A stretch of DNA of 64,000 nt from Flavobacterium sp. J372. GTDB lineage: Bacteria > Bacteroidota > Bacteroidia > Flavobacteriales > Flavobacteriaceae. How positions within the stretch are numbered: position 1 is the first letter of the stretch; each line of letters starts with the position of its first letter. This document shows, in pieces, positions 1-9,603 of the stretch. Where the stretch lies: assembly GCF_024699965.1 (NCBI RefSeq), contig NZ_JAJOMZ010000004.1:186001-250000 (forward strand). Reading direction: 5' to 3'. The notes beneath the pieces were generated by a model, which was given only the letters and a program-made list of their open reading frames with translations, was not told where the DNA came from and made no database searches. Position numbers and translations under genes: made by a program.

Positions 1-219
1 ATTGATTATATATCCTGAAGCGATAGATAGCGATGATGCTAATACAATTAAAAACAGGTTAAGGTCGAGGATAACATCAAGCGCACGTGCTTTAGGATTC
101 AGGATAAAAATAGCCGAAAGGTACTGCGCTAAAATTATAATCGGGATATTATAGCCTCGCACCACCGAAAACAGGCTGAGGATTTTTAACCATGTAAGCC
201 TGGCCTTCCTGGATGACAT
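1..219 (-). CDS. UbiA-family prenyltransferase (GGGP geranylgeranyltransferase type), partial
   Basis: Only the first 73 codons are present; the gene runs off the left edge in frame. The protein begins with a short basic segment, then a membrane helix containing LSLFSVVRGYNIP, and a second helix ending in ASGYIIN, which is the start of the first Asp-rich substrate site of UbiA enzymes (normally followed by an aspartate). Flavobacterial homologues are annotated as geranylgeranylglycerol-phosphate geranylgeranyltransferase, an inner-membrane enzyme that attaches a prenyl chain to a polar acceptor. The start lies 11 bases beyond the stop of mevalonate kinase on the same strand, so the two are probably co-transcribed, which fits a role using isoprenoid diphosphates. 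The acceptor in this organism is inferred from the family only. Confidence 0.8.
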   Translation of the reverse strand, partial: MSSRKARLTWLKILSLFSVVRGYNIPIIILAQYLSAIFILNPKARALDVILDLNLFLIVLASSLSIASGYIIN

Positions 220-230
220 AAAATGCGGTA

Positions 231-1170
231 TTAAAACTGGTAAACCACCTCTACCTTGTGCCCGTCAAGCGCTTTTTTGGCCCTGTCAATATCCGGGGCA
301 AAGCCAAGGATGTAACCGCCGCCGCCTGAGCCGCAAAGTTTCAGGTAGTAGTCATTGCTTTCAATGCCCTTTTGCCATAGTTCATGGAATTGCTCCGGAA
401 TCATTGGCTTGAAGTTATTGAAAACTACTTTTGAAAGCTTCTTGGTGTTCGAGAAAAGTGACTTTGCATCCCCATGAAGAAAGTCATTAATGCAGGCATC
501 TGTATATTTCAGGAACTGGTTTTTAATCATGGTACGGAAACCTTTATCTTTGAGGCTTTCCATAAAAATCTGTACCATTGGCGCCGTCTCCTTTACAATA
601 CCCGAATCAAGCAGGAATATTGCGCCCTTGCCTTCAAGATTCTGCATCGGTATGCCTGTAGCCTCGATATTGTCGTGAGAGTTGATAAGGATCGGGATGC
701 TCAGATAACTGTTAAGCGGGTCAAGCCCAGAGCTTGTACCATGAAAATACGACTCCATCTTACTAAAGATAGTCTTTAGCTGAAGCAATTTTTCACGAGT
801 AAGGTTTTCAAGAACGGTTATCTTATTGTTGGCATACTGGTCATAAATTGCAGCAACAAGTGCGCCGCTGCTGCCTATGCCATACCCCCTGCGGAATGCT
901 GCTGTCAAAATACATGCCTGCTTCCACATTAAGCTTTAGCGTATCAAGGTCAAATGTTACCAATTCCGGCTGCTCTGCCTTAAGCTGCTCCAGATGCTTT
1001 ACAAACCCTCGAAGGCTGGCGTTTGATTTTTTGGCAGCTTCGGTTTCGGTATTGTCAACCTTAAGCCCACCATTGTAAAAATTATAAGGTATAGAGAGGC
1101 CTTTAGAGCCTTTGTTTATACCATGCTCCCCGAACAGTAGTATTTTAGAGTAAAATAACGGTCCTTTCAT
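231..1170 (-). CDS. mvk: Mevalonate kinase (GHMP family), one frameshift
   Basis: Cytoplasmic ATP-dependent phosphorylation of mevalonate, an early step of the mevalonate route to isopentenyl diphosphate. The N-terminal part (from MKGPLFYSKILLFGEHG) and the C-terminal part lie in different frames. They join exactly at the GHMP ATP-binding loop, reading IPQG then YGIGSSGAL. Removing one C from the C5 run at 885-889 restores a 312-residue protein, a normal length for the family. The C-terminal motif LCGSGGGGYILGF is the third GHMP motif. The gene sits 53 bases downstream of mvaD and 11 bases before the UbiA gene on the same strand. The frameshift is more likely a sequencing error than a real break, because the pathway is essential and the rest of the gene is intact. 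Confidence 0.88.
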
Positions 1171-1223
1171 CAGGTAATTTTTATTAAAGATACGTAAAAA
1201 ACGCTACTTTAGTATTAATAGTA

Positions 1224-2303
1224 TTACAAATTTTCAGCGCCCTTGCCAATTTGGTCACAAATGTACTGGTTGTTTTGGCAATACACAAGTAGTTCAGCCT
1301 TAATAAATTCCAAAACTTCCGAAGCATATTGCTGTGGATAAAGCACATGCACATTTGCCCCGGCGTCGAGTGTAAAGCATACCGGCACGCCGGTTTTCTG
1401 CCTGTATTGCCATATCTTATTTATAATCTCGAGCGTATTCGGTTTCATCAGGATGAAATACGGTAACGAGGTCATCATCATGGCATGCAGCGTTAGTGCC
1501 TCGCTTTCCACTACTTCAATGAAAGCATTTATATCTCCTTCAGCTAATGCTTTTTTTAATTTTGAAAGATTGGCATGTGCCTGCGTAAAACGCTGCTGCG
1601 CAAACGGGTGGCCATTCATAAGGCCGTGGCCAACTGTGCTGCTCACCTGTTTTTCACCTTTGTCAACCAGCAATATCGTATCCTGATAATTTTTAAATAT
1701 GTGTGCTACCTCACCATCAAACTCTACCCCAAACAAATCAGAACTTCCTGTAATTTCATCATGCTCTCCCCATACTACCATCTCCCCCTTCACACTGCGG
1801 CAGGCGCTGCCCGACCCCAGCCTGGCAAGGAATGATGCTTTTCGGTAAAAATGTACATGGGTCATTTCAGGATTAAGCTCACGCTCAAGGCTCATAAGAC
1901 ACATAGCCAAAGCTGCCATACCCGAAGCTGACGATGCGATGCCGGAACTGTGCGGAAATGTATTGCGGCTGTCAATAGTAAAATGATAGTTTTTAATGAA
2001 CGGTACGTATTGCTGTATTACATCAAAGAATTTTTCAATCTTCGGATGAAAGCTTTCTTTCGGCTGCCCTTCAAACAGAAAATCGAATGAATATTTACCG
2101 CTGTTTTCTTTCTTTTCAAATGCCAGCGTTGTAATGGTTTTACATGCATCGAGCGTAAAACTTATTGACGGATTTGCCGGAATCTGGATGCCGGTTTTAC
2201 CCCAGTATTTTACAAGGGCAATGTTGCTGGGTGCGCTCCAGGTGAAGCAGCCATTTTCAAGTGTTTTTGTGTATGGTAACGGAATAAAATCCTTTTCGTT
2301 CAT
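1224..2303 (-). CDS. mvaD: Diphosphomevalonate decarboxylase
   Basis: Catalyses ATP-dependent decarboxylation of mevalonate diphosphate to isopentenyl diphosphate in the cytoplasm. The protein is 359 residues from the ATG at 2303. A longer reading from 2366 adds 21 residues without similarity to the family, so the shorter start is preferred (MNEKDFIPLPY). Family motifs are APSNIALVKYWGK near the N-terminus, the ATP-binding loop SSGIASSASGMAALA, and the Arg/Ser-rich GSGSACRSVKGEM segment. It is the first gene of the leftward mvaD-mvk-UbiA cluster. No frameshift is seen. Confidence 0.93.
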   Translation of the reverse strand: MNEKDFIPLPYTKTLENGCFTWSAPSNIALVKYWGKTGIQIPANPSISFTLDACKTITTLAFEKKENSGKYSFDFLFEGQPKESFHPKIEKFFDVIQQYVPFIKNYHFTIDSRNTFPHSSGIASSASGMAALAMCLMSLERELNPEMTHVHFYRKASFLARLGSGSACRSVKGEMVVWGEHDEITGSSDLFGVEFDGEVAHIFKNYQDTILLVDKGEKQVSSTVGHGLMNGHPFAQQRFTQAHANLSKLKKALAEGDINAFIEVVESEALTLHAMMMTSLPYFILMKPNTLEIINKIWQYRQKTGVPVCFTLDAGANVHVLYPQQYASEVLEFIKAELLVYCQNNQYICDQIGKGAENL

Positions 2304-2446
2304 TAGTAAAGATTTGAGGGCAAAGATAAGTGATTTAAAATCCGGCAGTACATCAATCACAAGCATATTATATAACCGGGAATAAAAATTATGTAAACAA
2401 TGTGGTGTAAATCATATATAACTTTAGTATCCTAAACAATATAATT

Positions 2447-3300
2447 ATGACAGAAGATATGCACCAAAGCAAAGACAGTCACATAATCCCGATGACATCA
2501 GTATCGGCAGGCAAAGGCCGTGAAGTGGCTAATGATATTTTTTATTTTACCGACCAGATTGTAAATGTAATTTTTTACGGCGCTCCGGGTACAGATAATT
2601 GGGTTCTTGTTGATGCCGGTATGCCGGGCTCAGGCAATAATATTCTTGAGGCTGCGGCAAAACGCTTCAGCAGGACAACACCGCCCAAGGCAATAGTACT
2701 TACGCACGGGCATTTCGACCATGTTGGGGCAATTATAAAGCTATTGAAAGCATGGGGCAATATCCCGGTTTATGCTCATGTTGAAGAATTTCCATTCCTT
2801 ACGGGTGAATTGGCTTATCCCGAACCCGACCCCACTGTTGAAGGTGGAATGCTTGCTAAAATATCGTCTATATACCCAAATGAGCCGATAGATATTTCAG
2901 CTGTGATACAAAGGCTGCCGGATGACGGAATGGTTCCTGAAATGCCGGGCTGGAAATGGCTGCATACTCCCGGACACTCACCGGGGCATATATCGCTATA
3001 CCGTGAAACTGACGGGCTGCTGATAGCCGGCGATGCATTTGTAACAGTGGAGCAGGATTCATTCTATAAAGTTCTGGTACAGAAAAAGAAGTACACGGCC
3101 CGCCGCCATATCTTACAACAGATTGGGCAGAAGCTAAAGAGTCTGTGCGGAAGCTAAACGCTCTAAACCCTAAAGTTGCAATTACAGGCCACGGTACACA
3201 TATGGATGGTGATGAATTAGCTAAAGGCCTGCACAGGCTGGCAGGTAATTTTGATGAGCTTGCCAAACCTAAATACGGCAGATATGTTGATGATAAGTAA
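2447..3300 (+). CDS. Metallo-beta-lactamase-fold hydrolase, one frameshift
   Basis: A glyoxalase-II-like metallohydrolase of unknown substrate, without a signal peptide. The dinuclear metal site is clear: LTHGHFDHVG carries the HxHxDH motif, LHTPGHSPGHISLY supplies another ligand histidine, and LLIAGDAFVT the bridging aspartate. The main frame ends early at 3157. After restoring one A in the A5 run at 3083-3087 the protein continues as EVHGPPPYLTTDWAEAK and ends with ITGHGTHM, the usual terminal ligand motif, to a stop at 3298-3300 (284 residues). The gene stands alone, divergent from mvaD, and its stop touches the stop of the next gene on the other strand. Confidence 0.85.
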
Positions 3301-3789
3301 TTAATCCAGCGGCCGTAATGTATTGCTGTAGGTAATTACAAACGGGCTGCCCTTACCGTCATTATCTTTCATCAGGTATATAAATTTATGCTTTTGGGTT
3401 TCTGCAGTGGGCAATACTACTTCGGCTTTTGTAAGGTTGTCAAATATTTTGGTATCGGCTGTATTAATAATCCGTACCTGGTCTGCAATACCTGTTTTAA
3501 GATTACTTATCTGGTTGCCGCGGTACAGCGTTTTACCATCAGATGTTACCGTTAGCTGTTCGCCTTTATAACCTTTTGTAAATATTAGCACTGAATAATT
3601 CTTACCTGTAGCTTTTAGTGTTCTCAGCAGTTTGTTTTTCTTTGCATCTGTTGTGGCCCTGAAATCATCACGGTACTGCACTTCAGGCTTTGCCGGCTCA
3701 TCTGCTGCGGGTGCTGCTGCAGCTTTCTTTTTGCTTCCGCAGGCTGAAAGCATAATAGTCATCAAAAGGAATAGAAAAGCTCTTTTCAT
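3301..3789 (-). CDS. Small lipoprotein of unknown function
   Basis: A 162-residue protein with a classic lipoprotein signal: a hydrophobic stretch then LSAC with Cys17 as the lipidation site. A short Lys/Ala/Pro-rich linker and a predicted beta-rich domain follow. I do not recognise the family. Its stop abuts the stop of the convergent hydrolase with no gap, so both transcripts must end inside each other or run on as antisense. No terminator is visible there. Confidence 0.7.
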   Translation of the reverse strand: MKRAFLFLLMTIMLSACGSKKKAAAAPAADEPAKPEVQYRDDFRATTDAKKNKLLRTLKATGKNYSVLIFTKGYKGEQLTVTSDGKTLYRGNQISNLKTGIADQVRIINTADTKIFDNLTKAEVVLPTAETQKHKFIYLMKDNDGKGSPFVITYSNTLRPLD

Positions 3790-3867
3790 ATTTTTTGATT
3801 TAAAATATAAAGGTAATTCCTTACAGCTTTTTATACACCCTGTTTAAGAATACTATAACACCCAAAT

Positions 3868-3896
3868 GAAAAAAGGCCCCGTTATCACGGGGCCTT
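3868..3896 (-). terminator. Rho-independent terminator of the sus arm
   Basis: A 9-bp GC-rich stem (3873-3881 with 3888-3896) around a 6-base loop. On the minus strand it is followed by a T-rich tract (complement of 3868-3874). It lies 26 bases beyond the stop of the secreted alpha-amylase and closes the leftward sus operon. Confidence 0.85.
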
Positions 3897-3922
3897 CATA
3901 ACCTAACTATAACTAAATCAAA

Positions 3923-6802
3923 CTATTTTTTTATCAGTTTTTTAGAGCTTTGGCGGTTGTTGCTGTCTGTAATCTTCACAAGGTAAATACCCGGAGTAAG
4001 ATCATTAACATTGAAGACTGTAAGTGCTTCGCCTCCTTTAAATGACTTAACAACCTGACCCGTTACAGAATATACCTCTACTGCTTTTGTTGCAATACTT
4101 ATTGCAAAAACATCGGTAGCAGGGTTAGGGTACAGTGCTGCTGTTTCAGCGTCAAAATTTGCTGTGCCAAGCGCTGCCGGCATGTTTCCATATATCCTGT
4201 ATTCGCCAGGCTGCAGGTTTATCGGTGCATTGGTGCTGGTAACTGGGTATGGCGAGTCATCCATCAGGTTATACCATGCTCCCGTGTAAGGAAAGTCAGG
4301 CACAATATTCTGAGCCGTAACATTAAAGTTGGCAAGGATAACTACATTCTTTAATTCTGACGACGGCAAACTGTTGTTATAAACATATATGCGTGGCAGC
4401 AAAGTATTACCGTTTATGGCATAATCTCCCTGGAAAGCAAGCTTTTCCTTTTTAAGCCTTATCATGCGCGCCCAATCATCATAAATCTTTTTACGCTGAG
4501 GGAGTACAAGCCAGTTTTCGGCCCATTGCGGCTGGGGTTTTGTATCAAGCTTACAATCTCCTGCAGTGGCATCGGTAGGGGTGTTAACAGTACCGTTGTT
4601 GCAGGTAAATATTGATTTTTCCCAGCCAAGCTCGCCAAAATGCCACAACATCTTAGGGCCCGGTACCGGAATGAATACCGCGCCAAGTGCAGGCATTCTT
4701 GATAACGCCACATTAAGGTTAGTAACATTATGCGCGGGGTTTGTTGCCACACCAAACTGCAGGTTTTTATACATTAGGCGCTCTTCATCATGGCTTTCAG
4801 CATAACCTATAAGCCTTTTGCCTGAGAAACCACGGCTTACGTGGCCTACACGGTTAATATCGGTATTTGTAGCATAGCCCATAGTAAGCTGGTTATAGGC
4901 ATTATTAAGGTTACCCCAAAACATTATGCCTTTACCTTCGTTAAAGCGATAGTTTGCCCACTCAGTTTCTTCATTACCGCTGCCTCCGTTGCCGAGGTGC
5001 TCAAATATTACATAATGGTTAGCATCAAGGCTCCAGCTATAGTCAGCATATTCTTTCAGTATCGCCACCCTGTCTGCCTGGTAATTCTCGGTACAGGCAT
5101 CTTGTGCGCTTTGGTTACCCGTGAAAGGACAGTTTTGGGTAAAGCCTTTGGTAAGGTCCCAACGGAAGCCGTCTATGCGGTATTCTTCTATCCAATGTTT
5201 TATAACCCTTTTGCTATATTCTTTGGTAAGTGCGCTGCTGTGGTTAAAATCACTGCCTACGTTATAACTATGCCTTGCATTCTGGTTAAAATAAGGATTC
5301 TCTGAACTTGGGTCTCCCCAACCGTCATTATCAGGGTCAAGCATCCACATCCTGTTCATAGGGTTGCGGCCAAAAGCATGGTTAAGCGCTACGTCAAGTA
5401 TCACAGCAATGCCGTTTTGGTGGCAAAGGTCAATAAGCTCCTTCAGCTTGCTTGCCGGGCCGTAAAACTTATCATTAGCCAGGTGGAAAGATGTGTTATA
5501 TCCCCAGCTCTCGTTGCCTTCAAATTCCATTACAGGCATAAGCTGTAATGCATTTATCCCAAGGTTTTTAAAATAGTCTATCTTGTCTATTAGGTCCTGA
5601 TAATTCCTGTCGCTGTCAAAGTCCCTTACCAGAGCTTCATAAATTATGAGGTCTTCCTTTTTAGGCTTTACAAAGTTTGTAACCTGCCAGTTATAAGGCG
5701 TTTGCCCTGTTTGAAGCACAGTTACTTCACGCTCCTGCCCAGCCGGATATGGTGGGAGGTTAGGATATGTAGTTGCAGGGATATAAGGATCATCAAACGG
5801 AGAGAGTACTAGTGTGGAGAAAGGATCAGCCGTTTTTACCAGTTTTGGTGAGTTAGCCACAGGTGTTTCATCAACTACCCAGTATTGGTAGGTATAGTTT
5901 GTCTGGGGTGTAAGCCCTGTAAGCTCAAGCCAGAATTTACCTGTAGCCCCGTCTTTTTTCATGGCATATTGTGATGTTGGCTCCCAACTGTTGAAGCTGC
6001 CCGCAACAAAAACGTAATCTTTACCCGGAGCGGTAAGCACAAGCGTTGCCTTATTATTATCGGCGCTGTAGTTTATACCATCAACCAAGCCTGCAGGTAT
6101 TGCCTGTGTAACATTACCTGGGTTTACTATTGCAGTAAACTTCCTTATGATTTCAGATGTTCCCTGGGTAACCTTTAGTGTATAGTTTTGGGTATTTGTA
6201 ATGTTTGTGTGGTTATATGAATAACTTGAAACATTAGTCGCCGTATTTATTGTTACGCCATTAGAAATCAGGTTGTATGTAGCCGGCCCGCCGGTATTTG
6301 TTGCCGTAATCTGCAAACTACCGCCTGAAGCCAATATTGTATTGCTGTTTTGTGCAGGCGCCGTAAGATTCACCTGGAAAAGGCCAACATTTATAAGGAT
6401 GTCCTGTGATTTTTTATTGCCATCACCATTTTTTGCTTTAATAAGGAACCCTATACGGCCAATATTTGTCCTGTTGAAATATGTTGTAGGTGTAATGACT
6501 TTTGTGTAGGTGTCGCTGCCTGCATTATATGTAAATTTAGCAGATTCGTTTGATGAAGTCCATGAACCATTTGAGGGAGCATCCTGCGTGTTGGCATAGT
6601 TCTGGTCAAGAGACCAAGCCCACATATATAATGCATTGCCGGTTACACCCCATGTAGATTCATTAATGCTACTGCCAAAAACTGTAATTGTAATGGACTG
6701 GGTTTCTTCAAATGCAGCGGGTGCAACTGAATATGTCACAGTCTGCTGCTGCGCAAAAGCAAAAATACTTGCCAGGAGAAATAAAAAAGTAAATTTTTTC
6801 AT
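3923..6802 (-). CDS. Secreted GH13 alpha-amylase with T9SS sorting domain
   Basis: Cleaves alpha-1,4 bonds of starch, probably at the cell surface or outside, as the functional counterpart of SusG. The protein is 959 residues from the ATG at 6802, which gives a clean signal peptide ending FAFAQQ; upstream in-frame codons are not plausible coding. Order: signal peptide, an N-terminal beta-rich domain (about 20-265), a CBM48-like beta domain (about 280-345), the GH13 barrel (about 390-880) and a C-terminal type A sorting domain ending in KKLIKK. The catalytic triad is visible: Asp549 in GFRWDLTKG, Glu601 in VIFEHLGN and Asp672 in AESHDEE. The sorting domain marks it for export by the type IX system. 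It follows susE, with an intervening terminator hairpin that could lower its expression relative to susCDE. Confidence 0.93.
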   Translation of the reverse strand: MKKFTFLFLLASIFAFAQQQTVTYSVAPAAFEETQSITITVFGSSINESTWGVTGNALYMWAWSLDQNYANTQDAPSNGSWTSSNESAKFTYNAGSDTYTKVITPTTYFNRTNIGRIGFLIKAKNGDGNKKSQDILINVGLFQVNLTAPAQNSNTILASGGSLQITATNTGGPATYNLISNGVTINTATNVSSYSYNHTNITNTQNYTLKVTQGTSEIIRKFTAIVNPGNVTQAIPAGLVDGINYSADNNKATLVLTAPGKDYVFVAGSFNSWEPTSQYAMKKDGATGKFWLELTGLTPQTNYTYQYWVVDETPVANSPKLVKTADPFSTLVLSPFDDPYIPATTYPNLPPYPAGQEREVTVLQTGQTPYNWQVTNFVKPKKEDLIIYEALVRDFDSDRNYQDLIDKIDYFKNLGINALQLMPVMEFEGNESWGYNTSFHLANDKFYGPASKLKELIDLCHQNGIAVILDVALNHAFGRNPMNRMWMLDPDNDGWGDPSSENPYFNQNARHSYNVGSDFNHSSALTKEYSKRVIKHWIEEYRIDGFRWDLTKGFTQNCPFTGNQSAQDACTENYQADRVAILKEYADYSWSLDANHYVIFEHLGNGGSGNEETEWANYRFNEGKGIMFWGNLNNAYNQLTMGYATNTDINRVGHVSRGFSGKRLIGYAESHDEERLMYKNLQFGVATNPAHNVTNLNVALSRMPALGAVFIPVPGPKMLWHFGELGWEKSIFTCNNGTVNTPTDATAGDCKLDTKPQPQWAENWLVLPQRKKIYDDWARMIRLKKEKLAFQGDYAINGNTLLPRIYVYNNSLPSSELKNVVILANFNVTAQNIVPDFPYTGAWYNLMDDSPYPVTSTNAPINLQPGEYRIYGNMPAALGTANFDAETAALYPNPATDVFAISIATKAVEVYSVTGQVVKSFKGGEALTVFNVNDLTPGIYLVKITDSNNRQSSKKLIKK

Positions 6803-6814
6803 AGTAATAAAGAT

Positions 6815-6840
6815 AAAAAAGGGCTGACAAAGCAGCCCTT
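6815..6840 (-). terminator. Intercistronic terminator between susE and the amylase
   Basis: An 8-bp stem (6819-6826 with 6833-6840), loop of six bases, followed on the minus strand by six T (complement of 6815-6820). It lies directly before the amylase start, so some transcripts from susC probably stop here and the amylase is made at lower level. Confidence 0.75.
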
Positions 6841-6857
6841 TATACTTATTTTTATAA

Positions 6858-7967
6858 TTATTGAACTGGTATATAAATGTAAGTACCGGCAAGGTCGTTA
6901 AACCAAACTTTATACTCACCGCTAACTGCTATGCCAATTGGTATATTGCCTCCGTTTGATACTGCTGCGCCAGAGAAAGATGTAGTACCACCCCAGTTAC
7001 CAGGAAGATCCCATGAATTATTTGCCCTAAATTTAAGCTCACCACCCGCTGTAAAGAATACAGTACCATACCATATGTGCGGATCAAAAGAAGATTGTGT
7101 AAGGTCCGTATCAGGATCATTCCAGCCGTTTGGCGTAGCACTGCCAATAACAGCAATTGACGAGAATGTTTGTGAGCCTGCTTCATTAAAAGGCACTACG
7201 CTTTGTGTCATGTTTTCAGTATCTACAGTTACTGTATAGTAGCCAGCTGTAGCAATAACAAAAGCACCAGGATCAGACCCGTTACCAGGATTTACTGCCA
7301 AAGTACTTCCGTTTACGCCCCACTGTGGCTGCCAGTTTCCGCTTTTTTCAATTAGTTTAAACTCACCCGCGTTGAATTTTCCGGTATAAGTGTAGAGATT
7401 TTCGTTTGAACCGTCTCTGTACATTGCATAATGGTTTGTAGTCGCATTATTATCCCATCCGGCAGCGGTAGCGCTTCCTACAAGGAAAAGGTCTCTGTAA
7501 GGATATGTTACGTATGGTGTAACAGTAATATTTATAACATCAGAGTACATTGGGTCAGTACCTTCAGTCCCTACAGATGCCTTTACACGTACATTAAGCA
7601 CTCCCGGAACATCTGGTGCCAGCCCTGATGCAATTGCTGCACCATTAAGCTGTTCTACAGTTACAGTTTTGCTTCTGGTTGTTGTTGCGCCTGTTGTTGC
7701 AAAAGTATCCCACTCTGCACCATCTTTTATGTACTGCACTTCATAAGTAACCTCGGTAGGTGTTGTATATTCTGCCGCAGTCCACGTAAAAGTAAGCGCA
7801 GGGTTTGTAGAGAGGCCCGGAGTTAAAACTACAGATGTGCCATTATCAGGTGTAAGAATTTCAAAATCTCCTGTCTGTTGTGTAATCATGAAGTTATCAT
7901 CATCTGTACATGACGAAAGTCCTGCAAATAAAAGTGCCGTAAGGGCTATCTTAATTTTCGTTTTCAT
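6858..7967 (-). CDS. susE: SusE-like outer-membrane starch-binding lipoprotein
   Basis: A 369-residue lipoprotein (FAGLSSC, then an Asp-rich export-type segment after Cys20). An N-terminal SusE-type immunoglobulin-like domain (about 30-150) is followed by two tandem starch-binding modules with aromatic residues and the recurring LVGSAT / VIGSATPNGW pattern (about 155-255 and 265-369). SusE proteins lie on the cell surface, bind maltodextrins and support the SusCD complex. The gene is 17 bases downstream of susD in the same operon. Confidence 0.9.
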   Translation of the reverse strand: MKTKIKIALTALLFAGLSSCTDDDNFMITQQTGDFEILTPDNGTSVVLTPGLSTNPALTFTWTAAEYTTPTEVTYEVQYIKDGAEWDTFATTGATTTRSKTVTVEQLNGAAIASGLAPDVPGVLNVRVKASVGTEGTDPMYSDVINITVTPYVTYPYRDLFLVGSATAAGWDNNATTNHYAMYRDGSNENLYTYTGKFNAGEFKLIEKSGNWQPQWGVNGSTLAVNPGNGSDPGAFVIATAGYYTVTVDTENMTQSVVPFNEAGSQTFSSIAVIGSATPNGWNDPDTDLTQSSFDPHIWYGTVFFTAGGELKFRANNSWDLPGNWGGTTSFSGAAVSNGGNIPIGIAVSGEYKVWFNDLAGTYIYIPVQ

Positions 7968-7984
7968 ATTTCAATAATATTATA

Positions 7985-9592
7985 TTAGTAATTAGGATTT
8001 TGTGATAAATTTCTGTTGGCATTCAAACTATTTAATGGTAGCGGATACACATTGAAATGTGATGGTATTGATGCACCTCCAATCGCATTTCCTTTCCAGT
8101 CCCAGTTATATGTTCCTCCTGTAAACCTTCCGAAGCGGATTAGATCCTGGCGGCGGTGGGATTCCCAATAAAGTTCTCTTGCCCTTTCATCAAGTATGAA
8201 CGGAAGTGACAGCTGAGATGCAGTAATATTTCCTGCAGTGCTACCGTTATTTGCACGAACCCTCAACGCATTTACATAATCAAGCGCAAGGTTAGTGTCG
8301 CCACTGCCTCTTAAAGCACATTCAGCATACATAAGGTATACATCCCCCAGACGGAAAAGAGGGAAATCGGTATTTACAAATGTCTGGTTCGGGCCAGGTG
8401 TACCTGTAGAAGTAATATTAGAATATTTTGCCGCAGCATAACCTGTAGCCTTATCTTCTATGCTTGTCACATTTAATGTCCTGTCGGCTGTAAAAAGTGT
8501 ATTTCTGCTATCTGAAGCAAAGGCAGAACCATTGAACTTTTGCGAAAACTGGCCGCGAACCCTTATAGCGCCGCCCCATCCTGTAGCGCCTACACCAAGT
8601 GAAGCACCATTTTGCTCTATTGAACCTACAGAACCATTAATTATTACTGTTGTAGGCCCATAAGCCTGTGTAACGTTACCATCAGCCTGCAATGCAAAAA
8701 TTATTTCTTTTTGGCCTGCTTCATTAGTGTCATTATCTGCATTAAACAGGTTACGGTAGTTTGATGCAAGTGTATAACCTGAGCCAATAATAGTCTGGCA
8801 CATATCAGCACAATCATCATAACGTGGAGTTCCTGTATATACTTGTGAATTCAGGTACATCTTAGCAAGAATCATTTGCGCCATAGCCCTGTCAGCACGG
8901 CCAGGTATATTACCTTTGGCAGGTTTCAGTTCTGGTATAATTGCTTCAAGTTCTGTTTCAAGCCAGTCAAAAAGCTGTACACGGCTATATTCCGGCCCTT
9001 TGAAAGTAACACCCACCGGGTCATTTTCTGTTACGAAAGGAGCTTTGCCATAAAGATCCATAAGGTGATAGTAAGCAAGCGCTCTTAAAAGGCGAGCTTC
9101 TGCCCTGTAAAAAGGCATCTCTGTAAGATCTGTGCCGGACACGCCTCTGGAGGCAACTTTATCGGGAGCCGACTGACGTAAAAATTCATTCACAAGTGTT
9201 ACCTGAAACATAGCACGGCTAAACATGCCTTGTAAAACAGGATTCGCACTTGTCCATATACCTCTTTGTATTTCACGCACACCGGGGTCAGCCTCATAAC
9301 TCCAAATTGCTTCTTCAGTTGAAAGGCATTGCAAATACCAAAGGCAGCGGCCATACTGGCTTGTGCCGGGATCCAGACCTGCAATATTACTTGAACCTGC
9401 ATCACCAGAACCAGTCAGGGCAAGGTTGCCATATACGCCGGCCATAGCCTGTTTGTAAGCACCCGGTTGCGAATAAAATTGCTCTGCAAGCAATTCATCA
9501 TCATCTTCAGGCGTTACATTTAAATCATCTGTACATGCGCTGAAAACAGCAAGCATGCTCATCAAATAAAAAATGTTTATATATCTTTTCAT
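7985..9592 (-). CDS. susD: SusD-family starch-binding lipoprotein
   Basis: A 535-residue RagB/SusD protein. The ATG at 9592 is chosen; a TTG two codons upstream is less likely. The signal ends at FSAC, and the mature lipoprotein begins CTDDLNV, with the negatively charged residues after Cys that mark surface export in Bacteroidota. TPR-like helices include the typical RAEARLLRALAYYHLMDLYG, and the C-terminal half has RFGRFTGGTYNWDWKG and the closing NLSQNPNY. It forms the lid of the SusC pore and delivers maltooligosaccharides to it. The gene starts 11 bases after the susC stop. Confidence 0.95.
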   Translation of the reverse strand: MKRYINIFYLMSMLAVFSACTDDLNVTPEDDDELLAEQFYSQPGAYKQAMAGVYGNLALTGSGDAGSSNIAGLDPGTSQYGRCLWYLQCLSTEEAIWSYEADPGVREIQRGIWTSANPVLQGMFSRAMFQVTLVNEFLRQSAPDKVASRGVSGTDLTEMPFYRAEARLLRALAYYHLMDLYGKAPFVTENDPVGVTFKGPEYSRVQLFDWLETELEAIIPELKPAKGNIPGRADRAMAQMILAKMYLNSQVYTGTPRYDDCADMCQTIIGSGYTLASNYRNLFNADNDTNEAGQKEIIFALQADGNVTQAYGPTTVIINGSVGSIEQNGASLGVGATGWGGAIRVRGQFSQKFNGSAFASDSRNTLFTADRTLNVTSIEDKATGYAAAKYSNITSTGTPGPNQTFVNTDFPLFRLGDVYLMYAECALRGSGDTNLALDYVNALRVRANNGSTAGNITASQLSLPFILDERARELYWESHRRQDLIRFGRFTGGTYNWDWKGNAIGGASIPSHFNVYPLPLNSLNANRNLSQNPNY

Positions 9593-9603
9593 TATCAATT
9601 TTT

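Noticed and set aside
231..1170. Mevalonate kinase as a pseudogene
   Set aside because: A single extra base in a C5 run is the only defect and it lies in an invariant motif; the pathway genes on both sides are intact.
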